Shown here: positions 27,138-39,927 of the stretch, in pieces
How the letters are laid out: each line of letters begins with the position of its first letter
How positions within the stretch are numbered: position 1 is the first letter of the stretch
DNA from: Pseudomonadota bacterium
GTDB taxonomy: Bacteria; Pseudomonadota; Gammaproteobacteria; Steroidobacterales; Steroidobacteraceae
Reading direction: 5' to 3'
DNA: 64,000 nucleotides
NCBI GenBank assembly: GCA_021838635.1
Contig: JAKCDC010000009.1
Span: 31,704-95,703 of the forward strand
Notes under the pieces: model-generated
Seen by the model: only the letters and a program-made list of their open reading frames with translations
Databases searched by the model: none
What the model was told of the DNA's origin: nothing
Translations under genes and position numbers: made by a program

Positions 27138-28583
27138 TCAGTGGATGACCCGTGCGCACAGATCGAGCAACGGGGCCGGCAGCACGCCGAGCACCAGCAC
27201 CGCTGCGGCATTGACGCCGAGCGCAAAACGCACCCCGAATGACCGGACCGTCTCCGGCAGCGACTCCGGCGGCTCATCGAAGTACATCAGCTTCACCACC
27301 CGCAGGTAGTAGAAGGCGCCGACCACCGAGGTCAGCACGGCGATCACCACCAACCACAGATGCTGCGTCTCCCACAAGGCCTGGATGATGCGCAGCTTCG
27401 CCCAGAACCCGACGAACGGCGGCACCCCGGCGGCCGAGAACATCAGCATGGCCATGGCGAGCGCGAGCAGCGGATCGCGCCGGTACAGGCCCTTGTAGTG
27501 CTCGAGCTTCTCGGCCTCGAAACCCTTGCGGCTCGCCAGAATGACCACGCCGAAGAATCCGAGCGCCATCAGCACGTACACCAGCGTGTAGTACAGCGCC
27601 GCGCCGTAGCCATTCACGGTGCCGGAGGCGAATCCGAGCACGATGAATCCCACGTGCGCGATCGTCGAGTAGGCCAGCATGCGCTTGATGTTCGTCTGCG
27701 CGATGGCGACGACGTTGCCGATGACGAGCGTCAGCACCGCCAGCGGCACGAGCATTGCCGACCAGTCGACCGTGACCCCGGCAAGCCCGTGCGCCAGCAG
27801 GCGCAGCGCGAGCGCGAAGTAGCCGATCTTCGGCGCCGTGCCGACGAACAGCGTGACGCTGGTGGGCGCACCGTCATACACGTCGGGCAACCACATGTGG
27901 AACGGAACGGCACCCAACTTGAAGGCGACCGCCACCACGATGAAGGTGAGTCCGAGGATCACCCCGAGGTTGTGCGGGGTGTTGAGCGCGACGGCGATCC
28001 CGTCGAGACTGAGCGTGCCGGTCAGTCCATACACGATGGACATGCCATACAACAGCATCCCCGAGGCGATCGAACCGAGCACGAAGTACTTCATGGCCGC
28101 TTCGGCGGCGAGCGGGGACTCGCGATCGAAGGCCACCATGGCGTACACCGAGAGGGCGAGCAGCTCAACGCCGAGGTACACCGTGAGCAGGCTGTCGGCG
28201 GAGATCAGCACGAAGATGCCGAGCAACGCCGAGAGCGACAGCGCGTAGTACTCGCCCTTGAGGATGTCGCGGTTCTGCAGATAGGTGCGCGAGTACAGCA
28301 GCGCCACCGCCACGGTGAGGAAGCCGGCAAGCTTCAACACGTAGGCGAGCGGATCGGCGACGTAGCTGCCGTCGAACAGCACCATGCGGTGGGTGACGTC
28401 GGCGAACTGGACCGTGAGGCCCGCGCCGATCACCAGCAGCAGCAGCGTCAGAGTGCCGGTGGCCCCGGGACGCCGATCCCCGACAAATGCCTCGAACAGC
28501 AGCACGAGGCAGATGGCCGCGGCCAGATACATCTCCGGCAGCGCGGCGGCGAGGGTATGCAGGTTAATCATGGAGTCGGGCAT
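27138..28583 (-). CDS. nuoN: NADH-quinone oxidoreductase subunit N
   Basis: 481-aa antiporter-like membrane subunit of complex I, one of three proton-pumping modules (L, M, N). About fourteen helices; conserved charged sites are visible around FKLGAVPFHMWLPDVYDGAP and QTNIKRMLAYSTIAHVGF. Last gene of the nuo operon, 5 bp after nuoM. A MINLHT start four codons later is also possible. Length is normal for the family. Confidence 0.95.
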   Translation of the reverse strand: MPDSMINLHTLAAALPEMYLAAAICLVLLFEAFVGDRRPGATGTLTLLLLVIGAGLTVQFADVTHRMVLFDGSYVADPLAYVLKLAGFLTVAVALLYSRTYLQNRDILKGEYYALSLSALLGIFVLISADSLLTVYLGVELLALSVYAMVAFDRESPLAAEAAMKYFVLGSIASGMLLYGMSIVYGLTGTLSLDGIAVALNTPHNLGVILGLTFIVVAVAFKLGAVPFHMWLPDVYDGAPTSVTLFVGTAPKIGYFALALRLLAHGLAGVTVDWSAMLVPLAVLTLVIGNVVAIAQTNIKRMLAYSTIAHVGFIVLGFASGTVNGYGAALYYTLVYVLMALGFFGVVILASRKGFEAEKLEHYKGLYRRDPLLALAMAMLMFSAAGVPPFVGFWAKLRIIQALWETQHLWLVVIAVLTSVVGAFYYLRVVKLMYFDEPPESLPETVRSFGVRFALGVNAAAVLVLGVLPAPLLDLCARVIH

Positions 28584-28588
28584 CGGGT

Positions 28589-30103
28589 CTACACCGGAAT
28601 CTTGGTGGCAGCGGCCTGGCTGACCAGGTGCTGGATCGAGGGCTCCATGACCTTCAGCAGCGGCTCAGGCCACACGCCGAGCAGCAGCACCGCCACGGCG
28701 AGCACGCCGAGGATCAGGAATTCCCGCCCATTGAGGTCGGTCAGTTTGGCCACGTGATCATTGGCCACCGGACCGAACACCACTCGCTTGACCAGCCACA
28801 GCGTGTAGGCGGCCGCAAGGATGAGCGTCAGCGCCGCGAGCGCCGAGTACCAGAAGCTCGCCTTGAAGCTCGCGAGGATCACGAGGAACTCCCCGACGAA
28901 CCCCGAGGTGCCGGGCAGCCCGGTGTTCGCCAGCGCAAACAGAACCATGAAGCCGGCGAAGATGGGCATGGTGTTGACCACACCGCCGTAATCGGCGATC
29001 TGCCGGCTGTGCATCCGGTCGTAGAGCACCCCGACGCACAGGAACAGCGCGCCGGAGATCAGACCGTGCGAGACCATCTGCACCATCGCCCCGTCGAGGC
29101 CCATGCCGGCATCGAGCGTGGTGCCGGAACTCGCCACGATGGCGTAGACGAGGAATGCCCCCAGCGTGACGATACCCATGTGGGCGATCGAGGAGTACGC
29201 GATCAGCTTCTTCATGTCCTGCTGCACGAGCGCGACGAAGCCGATGTAGATGATCGCGATCAGCGAGAGCGTGATCATGAGCCCGTCGAGCTCGCGGCAC
29301 GCATCCGGCACGATCGGCAGACTGAAGCGCAGAAACCCGTACCCGCCCATCTTCAGCATGATGGCCGCCAGGATCACCGAGCCGCCGGTCGGCGCCTCGA
29401 CGTGCGCATCCGGCAACCAGGTGTGCACCGGCCACATCGGCACCTTGACCGCAAAGGCGAGCAGGAAGGCGGCGAAGATCCAGCGCTGCTCGACGAGCGT
29501 CAGCGGCAGCGCCTGGAAGGCGGCGATCGAGTAACTGCCGGCCTTCAGGTACATGTAGATCAGCGCCGCCAGCATGAACACCGAGCCGAGGAAGGTGTAC
29601 AGGAAGAACTTGATGGTCGCGTACACACGCCGCGGACCGCCCCAGATGCCGATGATGAGGAACATCGGGATCAGCATCGCTTCCCAGAAGAAGTAGAAGA
29701 GCAGCGCGTCGGTGGAGGAGAACACCCCGTTCATCAATCCTTCCATGATCAGGAAGGCGGCGAAGTACTGCGCCGGACGCTTGGTGATCACCTGCCAGCC
29801 GGCGATGATCACCGGCACGGTCATGAACGCGGTCAGCACCACGAGCGGCATCGAGATGCCGTCGACGCCGAGACCGTAGTTGGCGTGCAAGCGCGGGATC
29901 CAGGCGGCCTTCTGCACGAACTGCATGGCGGCGGTATGGGCGCTGAACCCGTGGACGAGCGGCACGCACAGCGCGAGCGTGACGAGCGAGGCGGCAAGCG
30001 CGAACCAGCGGCCCGCGACGATATTCCGATCCCCGAGCAGCAGCACCACGATGCCGGCGGCGATGGGCAGCCAGATCAGCAGGGACAGCAGGTGGTCGTG
30101 CAT
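28589..30103 (-). CDS. nuoM: NADH-quinone oxidoreductase subunit M
   Basis: 504-aa proton-pumping subunit of complex I. Conserved membrane motifs FFWEAMLIPMFLIIGIWGG, KVPMWPVHTWLPDAHVEAP and KKLIAYSSIAHMG, holding the key Glu and Lys residues, are intact. It lies 33 bp after nuoL and 5 bp before nuoN. Confidence 0.96.
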   Translation of the reverse strand: MHDHLLSLLIWLPIAAGIVVLLLGDRNIVAGRWFALAASLVTLALCVPLVHGFSAHTAAMQFVQKAAWIPRLHANYGLGVDGISMPLVVLTAFMTVPVIIAGWQVITKRPAQYFAAFLIMEGLMNGVFSSTDALLFYFFWEAMLIPMFLIIGIWGGPRRVYATIKFFLYTFLGSVFMLAALIYMYLKAGSYSIAAFQALPLTLVEQRWIFAAFLLAFAVKVPMWPVHTWLPDAHVEAPTGGSVILAAIMLKMGGYGFLRFSLPIVPDACRELDGLMITLSLIAIIYIGFVALVQQDMKKLIAYSSIAHMGIVTLGAFLVYAIVASSGTTLDAGMGLDGAMVQMVSHGLISGALFLCVGVLYDRMHSRQIADYGGVVNTMPIFAGFMVLFALANTGLPGTSGFVGEFLVILASFKASFWYSALAALTLILAAAYTLWLVKRVVFGPVANDHVAKLTDLNGREFLILGVLAVAVLLLGVWPEPLLKVMEPSIQHLVSQAAATKIPV

Positions 30104-30136
30104 TCTTGTGCGTTCTCCGAAATGCTCTGCGTGGGC

Positions 30137-32140
30137 TTAAGCGTGGACCAGGAACCAGCCGAGCAGCACCGCCAGGCCGATCACGATCCAAAAGGCGTAC
30201 GAGTAGAGATAACCGCTCTGTACGCGCCGCACCACGCCGCCAAACCAGCCGACCGTGGCGGCCGTGCCGTTGACGATGGCTCCATCGATGATGCTCTGGT
30301 CGCCGGCTTTCCACAGCCCGAGACCCAGACCCCGGCTGAAGCGCGCGATGACCTGCTCGTTGAACCAATCGAAGTAGTACTTCTGATCGAGGATGCGCTT
30401 CAGCCAGGCGAACTTCACTGCGGCCGCATTGGCCAGATCCGGGCGCTTCAGCACGAACAGCCACGCCGTGACGAACCCCGCCACCGCCAGCCAGAACGGC
30501 GCGGTGACGAACGCGTGCAGCGCGAGGGCGAGCGGCCCGTGGTAGTGCGCCGCCAGACGCCCGATGACGTTGTGCGCCGGCAGCACCTTGATCGCGTTGC
30601 CGAAGTAATTGCCGTAGAGCACCTTGCCGACCGTGAAATACCCGATCAGCAGCGACGGGATGGCGAGCGCGATCAGCGGCACCGTGACCACCCACGGACT
30701 CTCATGCGGCTCGTGCACCCCAGCGTGCGCCCCGTGCGCATCGTCTCCGTGATCGTGACCCTGCGCGGCGTGCACCTTGCGGAAGCGCTCCTCGCCATGG
30801 AAGGTCATGAACAGCAGACGGAACGTGTACAGCGAGGTGACGAATGCTCCGAGCAGTACGCACCAGTACGCGTACGTCGAGCCCCAGCGATGGCTGAGGC
30901 CGATCGCCTCGATGATGGCGTCCTTGGAGTAAAAGCCGGAGAAGAACGGTGCGGCCACCAGTGCCAGCCCACCGATCCAGCAGGTCACCGCGGTGATCGG
31001 CATGTATTTGCCGAGCCCGCCCATCTTGCGCATGTCCTGCTCGTGGTGCATGCCGATGATGACCGAACCGGCCGCGAGGAACAGCAGCGCCTTGAAAAAC
31101 GCGTGCGTCATGAGGTGAAAAATCGCAGCGTTGTAGGCTGAAGCGCCGAGCGCAGCGGTCATGTACCCGAGCTGCGAGAGCGTCGAGTAGGCGATGACGC
31201 GCTTGATGTCGTTGTTGATGACCCCGAGGAGGCCCATGAAGAACGCCGTGGTCGCGCCGATCACCAGGACGAACGACAGCGCCGCGCTCGAGTACTCGAA
31301 CAGCGGGGACATGCGCGCCACCATGAAGATGCCCGCGGTCACCATCGTGGCGGCGTGGATCAGCGCCGAGATCGGGGTCGGGCCCTCCATCGAGTCCGGC
31401 AGCCACACGTGCAGCGGGACCTGCGCGCTCTTGCCCATCGCTCCGATGAACAGACACACGCAGATCAGCGTAAGCGCATTGACGCCACCGAACACCGGCA
31501 GCTGCAGCTGCGCCAGGTGCGGCGCGGCGGCGAACGCCGTGGTGTAGGACAGCGAGTGCGTGAACGAGAACAGCGCCGCGATGCCGATCACGAAGCCGAA
31601 GTCGCCGACGCGATTGACGAGGAATGCTTTGAGATTGGCGAAAATGGCGCTCGGTCGGGTGTACCAGAAGCCAATCAGCAGGTACGAGACCATGCCCACC
31701 GCTTCCCAGCCGAAGAACAGCTGCATGAAATTGTTCGCCATCACGAGCATGAGCATCGAGAAGGTGAACAGCGAGATGTAGCTGAAGAAGCGGGTGTAGC
31801 CCGGATCATCGCTCATGTAGCCGATGGTGTAGACGTGCACGCACAGTGACACGAACGTCACCACCGACATCATGAGCACGGTGAGCCGGTCGATGAGGAA
31901 GCCGACCTGGATGTGCACCCCGTCGCTCACCGCCCAGGTGTACACCGGGCCGTTGAACGAGCTCACCCCGCCCGAGTACAGCTGCTTCAGCACGTACAGC
32001 GACAGGCCGCAGGCGATGGCGACGCCGGCGATGGTGAGCGTGTGCGATGCGGCGCGGCCGATGCGTTTGCCGAAAAGGCCCGCGATCACGGCCGCAATGA
32101 GCGGCGCGAGGGGGATGGCGATCAGCAGATGCGGGTTCAT
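30137..32140 (-). CDS. nuoL: NADH-quinone oxidoreductase subunit L
   Basis: 667-aa largest membrane subunit of complex I, with the antiporter core (GWEAVGMVSYLLIGFWY, KSAQVPLHVWLPDSMEGPTP, IKRVIAYSTLSQLG) and the C-terminal lateral helix extension that clamps the pumping modules. A His/Asp-rich cytoplasmic loop (HDHGDDAHGAHAG) near residue 460 is a local peculiarity. Six bases separate it from nuoK. Confidence 0.96.
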   Translation of the reverse strand: MNPHLLIAIPLAPLIAAVIAGLFGKRIGRAASHTLTIAGVAIACGLSLYVLKQLYSGGVSSFNGPVYTWAVSDGVHIQVGFLIDRLTVLMMSVVTFVSLCVHVYTIGYMSDDPGYTRFFSYISLFTFSMLMLVMANNFMQLFFGWEAVGMVSYLLIGFWYTRPSAIFANLKAFLVNRVGDFGFVIGIAALFSFTHSLSYTTAFAAAPHLAQLQLPVFGGVNALTLICVCLFIGAMGKSAQVPLHVWLPDSMEGPTPISALIHAATMVTAGIFMVARMSPLFEYSSAALSFVLVIGATTAFFMGLLGVINNDIKRVIAYSTLSQLGYMTAALGASAYNAAIFHLMTHAFFKALLFLAAGSVIIGMHHEQDMRKMGGLGKYMPITAVTCWIGGLALVAAPFFSGFYSKDAIIEAIGLSHRWGSTYAYWCVLLGAFVTSLYTFRLLFMTFHGEERFRKVHAAQGHDHGDDAHGAHAGVHEPHESPWVVTVPLIALAIPSLLIGYFTVGKVLYGNYFGNAIKVLPAHNVIGRLAAHYHGPLALALHAFVTAPFWLAVAGFVTAWLFVLKRPDLANAAAVKFAWLKRILDQKYYFDWFNEQVIARFSRGLGLGLWKAGDQSIIDGAIVNGTAATVGWFGGVVRRVQSGYLYSYAFWIVIGLAVLLGWFLVHA

Positions 32141-32146
32141 GCGGCC

Positions 32147-32452
32147 TCAGCCCTTGAGAGTATTCAGATCTTCGACATTGATGCTGCGCCGGCCTCGGAA
32201 CAGCACCACGAGGATCGCCAGTCCGATGGCCGACTCGGCGGCCGCCACGGTGAGCACGAAAAACACGAACACCTGGCCAGTCAGGTCACCGAACATGCGC
32301 GAGAAGGCGATGAAGTTGAAATTGGCCGCAAGCAGCAGCAGCTCCACGCACATCAGCAGCAGAATGACGTTCTTGCGATTGAGGAAGATACCGGCCACCG
32401 CCAGCGAGAATAGGATCCCGGAGAGCGTGAGCAGGTCCGCGAGTGTGATCAT
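32147..32452 (-). CDS. nuoK: NADH-quinone oxidoreductase subunit K
   Basis: 101-aa membrane subunit with three helices and the two conserved membrane glutamates (in [15 protein letters not shown] and [14 protein letters not shown]) needed for proton transfer. ATG 32452 overlaps the nuoJ stop by four bases (ATGA). Confidence 0.96.
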   Translation of the reverse strand: MITLADLLTLSGILFSLAVAGIFLNRKNVILLLMCVELLLLAANFNFIAFSRMFGDLTGQVFVFFVLTVAAAESAIGLAILVVLFRGRRSINVEDLNTLKG

Positions 32453-33054
32453 GAGCGCTTCTCCGCGGAGACTTTCACCACGCGCAGCCGGTCCTCGGCG
32501 CGTACCGCGACCTGGCTCGAGACGTCCTGCACTTTCAGTCCCGGGCGGCGGCGCAGCGTGAGCGCAATGGCCGCCACGATCGCCACCACCAGCACCACGG
32601 AGGCGAGCTCGAAGGGATACAGGTACTTGGTGTACAGCACCTGTCCGATCGCCATCGTGTTGCTGTAGTTGGCCGGCTCGCTGACGAACCCGCGGTTGAC
32701 GTCGATGCCGCCGAGTCCGTGCCCCCAGATGACCGCGCTGATCTCCCCGATCACCGCGAGGGCGGTGATCCAGCCGAGCCAGGCGAAGCGAGTGAAGCCC
32801 TGTTTGAGCTCCGCGACGTTGATGTCGAGCATCATCACCACGAACAGAAACAGCACCATCACCGCCCCGACGTACACCAGCACCAGCACGAGGGCGAGGA
32901 ACTCCGCCTCGACCAGCAGCCAGATGGCCGCCGAGTTGATGAAGGAGAAGACCAGGAACAGCACCGAGTAGACCGGGTTGCGCGCGGTGATCACACCGAG
33001 CGCGCCGGCCACCAGAAGTGTCGCGAAGAGGTAGAAGAGAATTTCGACTAACAC
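32449..33054 (-). CDS. nuoJ: NADH-quinone oxidoreductase subunit J
   Basis: 201-aa membrane subunit with five helices; the conserved block [25 protein letters not shown], here given in two overlapping parts, identifies it. GTG 33054 is chosen: it has GAGG 5-8 nt upstream, begins the normal [10 protein letters not shown] sequence and lies 10 bp after the nuoI stop. ATG 33081 would overlap nuoI by 17 bp. Confidence 0.93.
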   Translation of the reverse strand: MLVEILFYLFATLLVAGALGVITARNPVYSVLFLVFSFINSAAIWLLVEAEFLALVLVLVYVGAVMVLFLFVVMMLDINVAELKQGFTRFAWLGWITALAVIGEISAVIWGHGLGGIDVNRGFVSEPANYSNTMAIGQVLYTKYLYPFELASVVLVVAIVAAIALTLRRRPGLKVQDVSSQVAVRAEDRLRVVKVSAEKRS

Positions 33055-33064
33055 GGCCTCGACC

Positions 33065-33544
33065 TCACCGGTAGGGCGCATCGGCCGCTTTGTCGGCGGC
33101 GATCAGGGTCTCGTAGCGCTCACCCACGGCCAGCAGCTTGTCCTTGCTCATGATGTTCTCGCCACGGCTCTCCATGTGGTACTCGTGGATGCGCGTGAGC
33201 ACGATGGCATCGACCGGACAGGCCTCCTCGCAGAAGCCGCAATAGATGCACTTGAACAGGTCGATGTCGTAGCGGCTCGTGCGCCGGGTGCCGTCCTCGG
33301 ACACGTCCGAGTCGATCGTGATGCAGGTCGCCGGGCAGACCGTCTCGCACAGTTTGCAGGCGATGCAGCGCTCTTCGCCGTTCGCATAGCGGCGCAGCGC
33401 GTGCAGACCGCGGAAGCGCGGGGACTGTGGGGCCTTCTCTTCCGGGTAGTTCAGCGTGTACTTGCGCGTAAAGAAGGTACGCGCGGTGACGGACATCCCC
33501 TTCAGGAGCTCCGGCAGCAGAAAAGTTTTCAGCGGATTGGCCAT
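33065..33544 (-). CDS. nuoI: NADH-quinone oxidoreductase subunit I
   Basis: 159-aa iron-sulfur subunit of the peripheral arm. It carries two [4Fe-4S] ferredoxin motifs, [12 protein letters not shown] and [12 protein letters not shown], that pass electrons toward NuoB and quinone. Start MANPLKTF at 33544; the longer frame upstream overlaps nuoH and is not coding. Confidence 0.96.
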   Translation of the reverse strand: MANPLKTFLLPELLKGMSVTARTFFTRKYTLNYPEEKAPQSPRFRGLHALRRYANGEERCIACKLCETVCPATCITIDSDVSEDGTRRTSRYDIDLFKCIYCGFCEEACPVDAIVLTRIHEYHMESRGENIMSKDKLLAVGERYETLIAADKAADAPYR

Positions 33545-33555
33545 TGCCTTCACCT

Positions 33556-34635
33556 TCAATGGAACCAGGGCTTGGCCCACGGTCCGATGTGGACTGCCGA
33601 CATCAGCATCTCCACGCAGATCCACACCAGCGTCACGGGAATGAGCGTCTTCCAGCCAAGGCGCATGATCTGGTCGTAGCGATAGCGCGGGAACGTGGCG
33701 CGGAACCACAGGAACAGGAACAGGAACACGAACACCTTCAGGCCCAGCCAGAAGAAGCTCGGATCCGCAAGGAACGTCGTGCCGATGACCGGGTAGCCGG
33801 CGAACGGCGAGAGCCAGCCGCCGAAGAAGAACACCGCGGTGAGCGCCGAGATGAGGATCATGTTGGCGTATTCGGCGAGGAAGAACAGCGCAAACGCGAT
33901 GCCCGAATACTCGACGTGGAAGCCCGCCACGATCTCCGACTCGCCCTCGGCGACGTCAAACGGCGCGCGGTTGGTCTCGGCGACCCCGGCGATCAGGTAC
34001 ACGACGAACAGCGGAAACAACCAGAACCAGTTCCAGGCGAGCACCCCGCCCTGCTGGTGGCCCACGATCTTGCCGAGATTCATGCTGCCGGCGGCCATCA
34101 GCACCCCGACCAGCGCGAAGCCCATGGCGATCTCGTAGGCGACCATCTGCGCCGCCGAGCGCATCGCCCCGAGGAAGGCGTACTTGGAGTTCGAGGACCA
34201 GCCGGCGAGGATGATGCCGTACACGCCCATCGAGGAGAGCGCGAGCAGATACAGCAGCCCGGCGTTGGCCTTGGAGACCACCAGCGCCGGGGAGAGCGGG
34301 ATGACCGCCCAGGCCGCCAGCGCCGGCACCAGCGCGAGCGCCGGGGCGAGGCGGAAGAGGAACTTGTTCGAGCTCGAAGGAACGATCACTTCCTTGGTGA
34401 GCAGCTTGAACACGTCGGCGAACGGCTGACCGAAGCCCGGCAGCAGTCCGAAGATGCGCACGCGGTTCGGACCACGCCGCAGCTGCATCCAGCCGATGAC
34501 CTTGCGCTCCCAGAGCGTGAGGAAGGCCACGCACAGGATGACCGCGATGGAGATGATCAGGATCCACACGACGGTGCGGATGAGGTCCGGAAGCGTGCCC
34601 CAGAGTGCGAGCAGATGGGTGATTGGCGTGTGCAT
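33556..34635 (-). CDS. nuoH: NADH-quinone oxidoreductase subunit H
   Basis: 359-aa membrane subunit that forms the quinone cavity with NuoB and NuoD. The motifs [18 protein letters not shown] and [19 protein letters not shown] are intact. It follows nuoG by 2 bp. Confidence 0.96.
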   Translation of the reverse strand: MHTPITHLLALWGTLPDLIRTVVWILIISIAVILCVAFLTLWERKVIGWMQLRRGPNRVRIFGLLPGFGQPFADVFKLLTKEVIVPSSSNKFLFRLAPALALVPALAAWAVIPLSPALVVSKANAGLLYLLALSSMGVYGIILAGWSSNSKYAFLGAMRSAAQMVAYEIAMGFALVGVLMAAGSMNLGKIVGHQQGGVLAWNWFWLFPLFVVYLIAGVAETNRAPFDVAEGESEIVAGFHVEYSGIAFALFFLAEYANMILISALTAVFFFGGWLSPFAGYPVIGTTFLADPSFFWLGLKVFVFLFLFLWFRATFPRYRYDQIMRLGWKTLIPVTLVWICVEMLMSAVHIGPWAKPWFH

Positions 34636-34637
34636 CG

Positions 34638-36806
34638 TCAGTAGGTCACCGCTGTGGTACGGCCCTCGAGCGTTTTCTGCAGCGAGGGGGCGCGGCGCAC
34701 GAGCGCGTCGATCTGATACATCGGCAGATCGAGCACCTTGCCCACCTCACCACCCGGCGCGACGGCATGCGTGCCGCGATAGGCCGGCGCGGCATACGCG
34801 GTCTCGGCGCCGCACAGTGCGGCCAGCTCGAGGCGAATCTGCTCGCTCGAGACGTAGTCGAACTTCTCCAGGTCGAGCAGGTTGCCGAGCACGCGCAGCA
34901 CCTTCCAGCCGGGACGGGCCTCCCCAACCGGCTGCGCGGCGCCCGTCTGGCTCTGCCACAGCCCCTCGAGATTGACGTAGGTGCCCGACGTCTCGGCGAA
35001 CGTTCCTGCCGGCAGCAGCACATGGGCCACACGGCGCAGCGTTTCGTTCGCAAACGGCGTGACCGCCACGACGAATTGAGCCGCCCCGAGCGTACGCTCC
35101 GCGGCGCTCCCGGGAGCATCCAGCCACGGCTCGGTCCCCACCAGCAGGTAGGCCAACAGCGGCTGGGCCAGCATCTGCGCGGCACTGAGACCGATCGTCG
35201 CCGCCGGCGTGCCGCCGGCCGCGCGGTGCGGCACTGCGCCGGCGAGGTATGCGCCCGCGGCGTTCGCGCCCTCGGCGAGCACGCCGAAGGACGCCCCGGT
35301 GATCTCGGCGATGGCGGCGGCGAGCGCGCGCAGGTCCGCGAACCGGGGATGGCGCAGGACCAGCGCCCCCAGCCACAGCGCACGCTTCTCCCCGTGCGCC
35401 AATGCGCCGGCGACGGCACGATGCGCCGCCCCGACTGAGGCGCTGGCCACCGTCTGGGCCAGGTGCCCCGGAGCAGGCGTGCCGGCCGCTTCGAGCGCGG
35501 CGGCCAGGACGGCCGCCAGGTCACTCACCAGCGTATCCGGCGCCGACTCGAGCTCAGCGGCCAACGGGAAGTAATACGGGAAGCGCGCCGGATTGATCAG
35601 CGCCACGTGGGCGCCGCGCTCGGCCGCCTTGCGCACGCGGTGCGCCAGGATCGGCACCTCGCGGCGCAGGTTCGAGCCGACAACAAGCAGCGCATCGAGC
35701 GAGTCGATGTCGGCGATCCGCAGGCCGAGGTTCGGATAGCGCGGATCGTTCGCCTGGTCGCGCACGTCGCTCTGGCGCAGCCGGCTGTCGATGTTGGCGC
35801 TGCCAAGTCCGCGGGCGATGCGCCCGGCGAGGTAGAGCTCCTCGAGGGTACTCGAGGGACTCGCCAGCACCCCGAGCGAACCGGCCTGCTGCCGCAGACC
35901 TTCGGCGGCCTTGGCGAGCGCGTTCTCCCAGTCCGTCTCCACCCACTCGCCGTTCTGGCGCACCATGGGTCGCTGCAGGCGCTCGGGGCTGTAGATGCCC
36001 TCGTAGCTGAAGCGGTCGCGGTCGGCGAGCCAGATCTCGTTGATCGCCTCGTTCTGCCGCGGCACGACGCGCATCAGCCGACCACGCAGCACGTGGCCGT
36101 AGAGGTTGCTGCCGACGCCATCATGCGGCGAGACCAGCGGCACGGCGGTCATCTCCCAGGCGCGCGCGCTGAAGCGGTAGGGCTTGGAGACGAGCGCACC
36201 GACCGGACAGAGGTCGATGACGTTGCCCGACAGCTCGTGATTGACGGTGCTCTCCAGGTAGCGGCGCACCTTCATGTTCTCCCCACGCCCGACCATCCCG
36301 AGTTCCTGCACGCCGCCGATCTGCTCGGTGAAGCGGATGCAGCGCGTGCAGTGGATGCAGCGGGTCATGTCGGTGGCGACCAGGGGACCTAAGTCCTCGT
36401 CCGCCACGGAGCGCTTGCGCTCGGAGTAGCGCGAGTAGTCGCGCCCGAAACCGACCGCCAGGTCCTGCAGCTCGCACTCCCCGCCCTGGTCGCAGATCGG
36501 GCAGTCGAGCGGGTGATTGATCAGCAGGAACTCCATCACCGCGCGCTGCGCCGCGATCGCCTTCGGCGAACGGGTGAAGACCTTCATGCCCTCCATCACG
36601 GGCGTGGCGCAGGCCGGCAGCGGCTTTGGAGCCTTCTCGACTTCCACCAGGCACATGCGGCAGTTGGCCGCCACCGCGAGCTTCTCGTGGTAGCAGAAGC
36701 GCGGCACGTACGCCCCGTTGGCGTCCGTGGCCTGAATGATCATCGCGCCCTTGCGGGCCTTGACGGGCTGTCCGTTGATCTCGATGTTGACGAATTCTTC
36801 TGCCAT
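34638..36806 (-). CDS. nuoG: NADH-quinone oxidoreductase subunit G
   Basis: 722-aa subunit with an N-terminal [2Fe-2S] ferredoxin domain (Cys38, 49, 52, 66), the His/Cys [4Fe-4S] site ([18 protein letters not shown]) and [10 protein letters not shown], then a molybdopterin-oxidoreductase-like domain without cofactor function. It is shorter than E. coli NuoG (about 908 aa) and similar to Xanthomonas-type proteins; the C-terminal half is alanine-rich. One base separates it from nuoF. Confidence 0.95.
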   Translation of the reverse strand: MAEEFVNIEINGQPVKARKGAMIIQATDANGAYVPRFCYHEKLAVAANCRMCLVEVEKAPKPLPACATPVMEGMKVFTRSPKAIAAQRAVMEFLLINHPLDCPICDQGGECELQDLAVGFGRDYSRYSERKRSVADEDLGPLVATDMTRCIHCTRCIRFTEQIGGVQELGMVGRGENMKVRRYLESTVNHELSGNVIDLCPVGALVSKPYRFSARAWEMTAVPLVSPHDGVGSNLYGHVLRGRLMRVVPRQNEAINEIWLADRDRFSYEGIYSPERLQRPMVRQNGEWVETDWENALAKAAEGLRQQAGSLGVLASPSSTLEELYLAGRIARGLGSANIDSRLRQSDVRDQANDPRYPNLGLRIADIDSLDALLVVGSNLRREVPILAHRVRKAAERGAHVALINPARFPYYFPLAAELESAPDTLVSDLAAVLAAALEAAGTPAPGHLAQTVASASVGAAHRAVAGALAHGEKRALWLGALVLRHPRFADLRALAAAIAEITGASFGVLAEGANAAGAYLAGAVPHRAAGGTPAATIGLSAAQMLAQPLLAYLLVGTEPWLDAPGSAAERTLGAAQFVVAVTPFANETLRRVAHVLLPAGTFAETSGTYVNLEGLWQSQTGAAQPVGEARPGWKVLRVLGNLLDLEKFDYVSSEQIRLELAALCGAETAYAAPAYRGTHAVAPGGEVGKVLDLPMYQIDALVRRAPSLQKTLEGRTTAVTY

Positions 36807-36807
36807 G

Positions 36808-38124
<1,317 letters not shown>

Positions 38125-38128
38125 GGGA

Positions 38129-38650
38129 CTACTTCAACTCATCGAGGATCTGATCGAGCTTCTCGGGCGTGAGATGCTCGTGGAAGACGTGATCCACCAT
38201 CATCATGGGCGCGCCGGTGCAGGCCGCGAGGCACTCATGCTCGTCCTTCAGGAAGATCCGCCCGTCGGGGGTGCTCTCATCGAGTTTGATGCCGAGCTTG
38301 CGCTCGGCGTGCGCGACCAGCGCATCGGCCCCGTTCAGCATGCACGAGACGTTCGTGCAGATGCTCACGTGGTGACGGCCGCACGGGTGGGTCTCGAGCA
38401 TCGAGTAGAAGCTCGCCACCTCGTACACCTGGATCGCGGGCAGCCTCAGGTACGCGGCCACCGCGTCCATCAGCGCCTTGGTGAGGTGGCCGTGGTTCTG
38501 CTCCTGCGCGGCGCGCAGCGCCGCGATGCACGCCGAGCGCTGCCGCCCCGGCGGGAACTTCGCCACCCAATGATCGATTTCGCGGCGGGTCTGCTCCGCG
38601 AGCAGTCCGATGTCGCCGGCTGCCGGCGTCGTGTGCTTATCGTTGCTCAA
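38129..38650 (-). CDS. nuoE: NADH-quinone oxidoreductase subunit E
   Basis: 173-aa thioredoxin-like [2Fe-2S] subunit, with cysteine pairs in [13 protein letters not shown] and [12 protein letters not shown]. The start is TTG 38650, which overlaps the nuoD stop as TTGA and has GGGGA upstream. No ATG gives a reasonable N-terminus, so an unusual start codon is the best reading. Confidence 0.94.
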   Translation of the reverse strand: MSNDKHTTPAAGDIGLLAEQTRREIDHWVAKFPPGRQRSACIAALRAAQEQNHGHLTKALMDAVAAYLRLPAIQVYEVASFYSMLETHPCGRHHVSICTNVSCMLNGADALVAHAERKLGIKLDESTPDGRIFLKDEHECLAACTGAPMMMVDHVFHEHLTPEKLDQILDELK

Positions 38651-39927
38651 CGGTCGACTTCCCCGAAGACGATGTCCTGCGTTCCGATCACCGCCACCAC
38701 GTCGGCCAACATGTGGCCGCGCACCATTTCCTCCAGCGCCGCCAGATGCGCAAAGCCCGGCGCACGGCACTTGAGGCGGTACGGCTTGTTGGCGCCGTCG
38801 GAGACCAGATAGATGCCAAATTCGCCCTTCGGCGCCTCGACCGCGGCGTAGGTCTCCCCGGCCGGCACTTCGTAGCCTTCGGTGAAGAACTTGAAGTGGT
38901 GAATGAGCGATTCCATGTCGCCCTTCATGTGCTCGCGGCTCGGCGGACGCACCTTGCGGTCGTCGATCATCACCGGGCCGGGATTATGGCGCAGCCACTC
39001 GACGCACTGGCGGATGATGCGCGTCGACTGACGCAGCTCCTCGATGCGCACCAGGTAGCGGTCGTAGCAATCGCCATTGGTGCCGACGGGAATGTCGAAG
39101 TCCATCCGCTCGTACACTTCGTACGGCTGCTTCTTGCGCAGGTCCCACACCACGCCCGAGCCGCGCAGCATCGGACCGGAGAAGCCGAGCTGCAGCGCCC
39201 GCTCCGGCGGGACTACGCCGATGTTGACCGTGCGCTGCTTCCAGATGCGGTTATCGGTGAGCAGCGTCTCGTAGTCGGCGATCGAAGCCGGGAAACGAGC
39301 CGCGAACGCATCGATGAAATCGAGCATCGAGCCGGCGCGCGTCTCGTTCAGCCGCTCGACTTCCTTGCGCGAGCGCCACTTGGACGGCTGGTACTTCGGC
39401 ATGCTCTGCGGCAGGTCGCGGTACACCCCGCCCGGACGGTAGTAGGTGGCGTGCATGCGAGTGCCGGAGACCGCCTCATACACGTCCATCAGCTCCTCGC
39501 GCTCCTTGAAGCACAGCAGGAACACCGTCATCGCGCCGATATCGAGGGCATGGGCGCCGAGCCACATCAGGTGATTCAGCACGCGCGTGATCTCATCGAA
39601 CAGCACGCGGATGTACTGGGCGCGCTCCGGCGGCGTGATGCCGAGGAGCTTCTCGATGGCGAGCACGTAGGCATGCTCGTTGCACATCATGGACACGTAG
39701 TCGAGACGGTCCATGTAGCCGATCGACTGGTTGAACGGCTTTGACTCGGCCAGCTTCTCCGTCGCGCGGTGCAGCAGGCCGATGTGCGGATCGGCCTTCT
39801 GAATCACCTCGCCGTCCATCTCGAGCACCAGCCGCAGCACCCCGTGTGCGGAGGGGTGCTGCGGCCCGAAATTCATCGTGTAGTTGCGGATCTCCGCGAG
39901 CGGATGATCGTTGGTCGACTGAGCCAT
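38647..39927 (-). CDS. nuoD: NADH-quinone oxidoreductase subunit D
   Basis: 426-aa 49-kDa-type subunit that forms the quinone site. It has the typical [22 protein letters not shown] start and the [12 protein letters not shown] and [11 protein letters not shown] regions. It overlaps the nuoC stop by one base (TGATG). NuoC and NuoD are separate genes here, unlike the fused gene of E. coli. Confidence 0.97.
   Translation of the reverse strand: MAQSTNDHPLAEIRNYTMNFGPQHPSAHGVLRLVLEMDGEVIQKADPHIGLLHRATEKLAESKPFNQSIGYMDRLDYVSMMCNEHAYVLAIEKLLGITPPERAQYIRVLFDEITRVLNHLMWLGAHALDIGAMTVFLLCFKEREELMDVYEAVSGTRMHATYYRPGGVYRDLPQSMPKYQPSKWRSRKEVERLNETRAGSMLDFIDAFAARFPASIADYETLLTDNRIWKQRTVNIGVVPPERALQLGFSGPMLRGSGVVWDLRKKQPYEVYERMDFDIPVGTNGDCYDRYLVRIEELRQSTRIIRQCVEWLRHNPGPVMIDDRKVRPPSREHMKGDMESLIHHFKFFTEGYEVPAGETYAAVEAPKGEFGIYLVSDGANKPYRLKCRAPGFAHLAALEEMVRGHMLADVVAVIGTQDIVFGEVDR

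Noticed and set aside
28628..31141. Open frame of over 800 codons antisense to nuoM/nuoL
   Set aside because: His/Arg/Asp-rich mirror of membrane protein codons; no domain.
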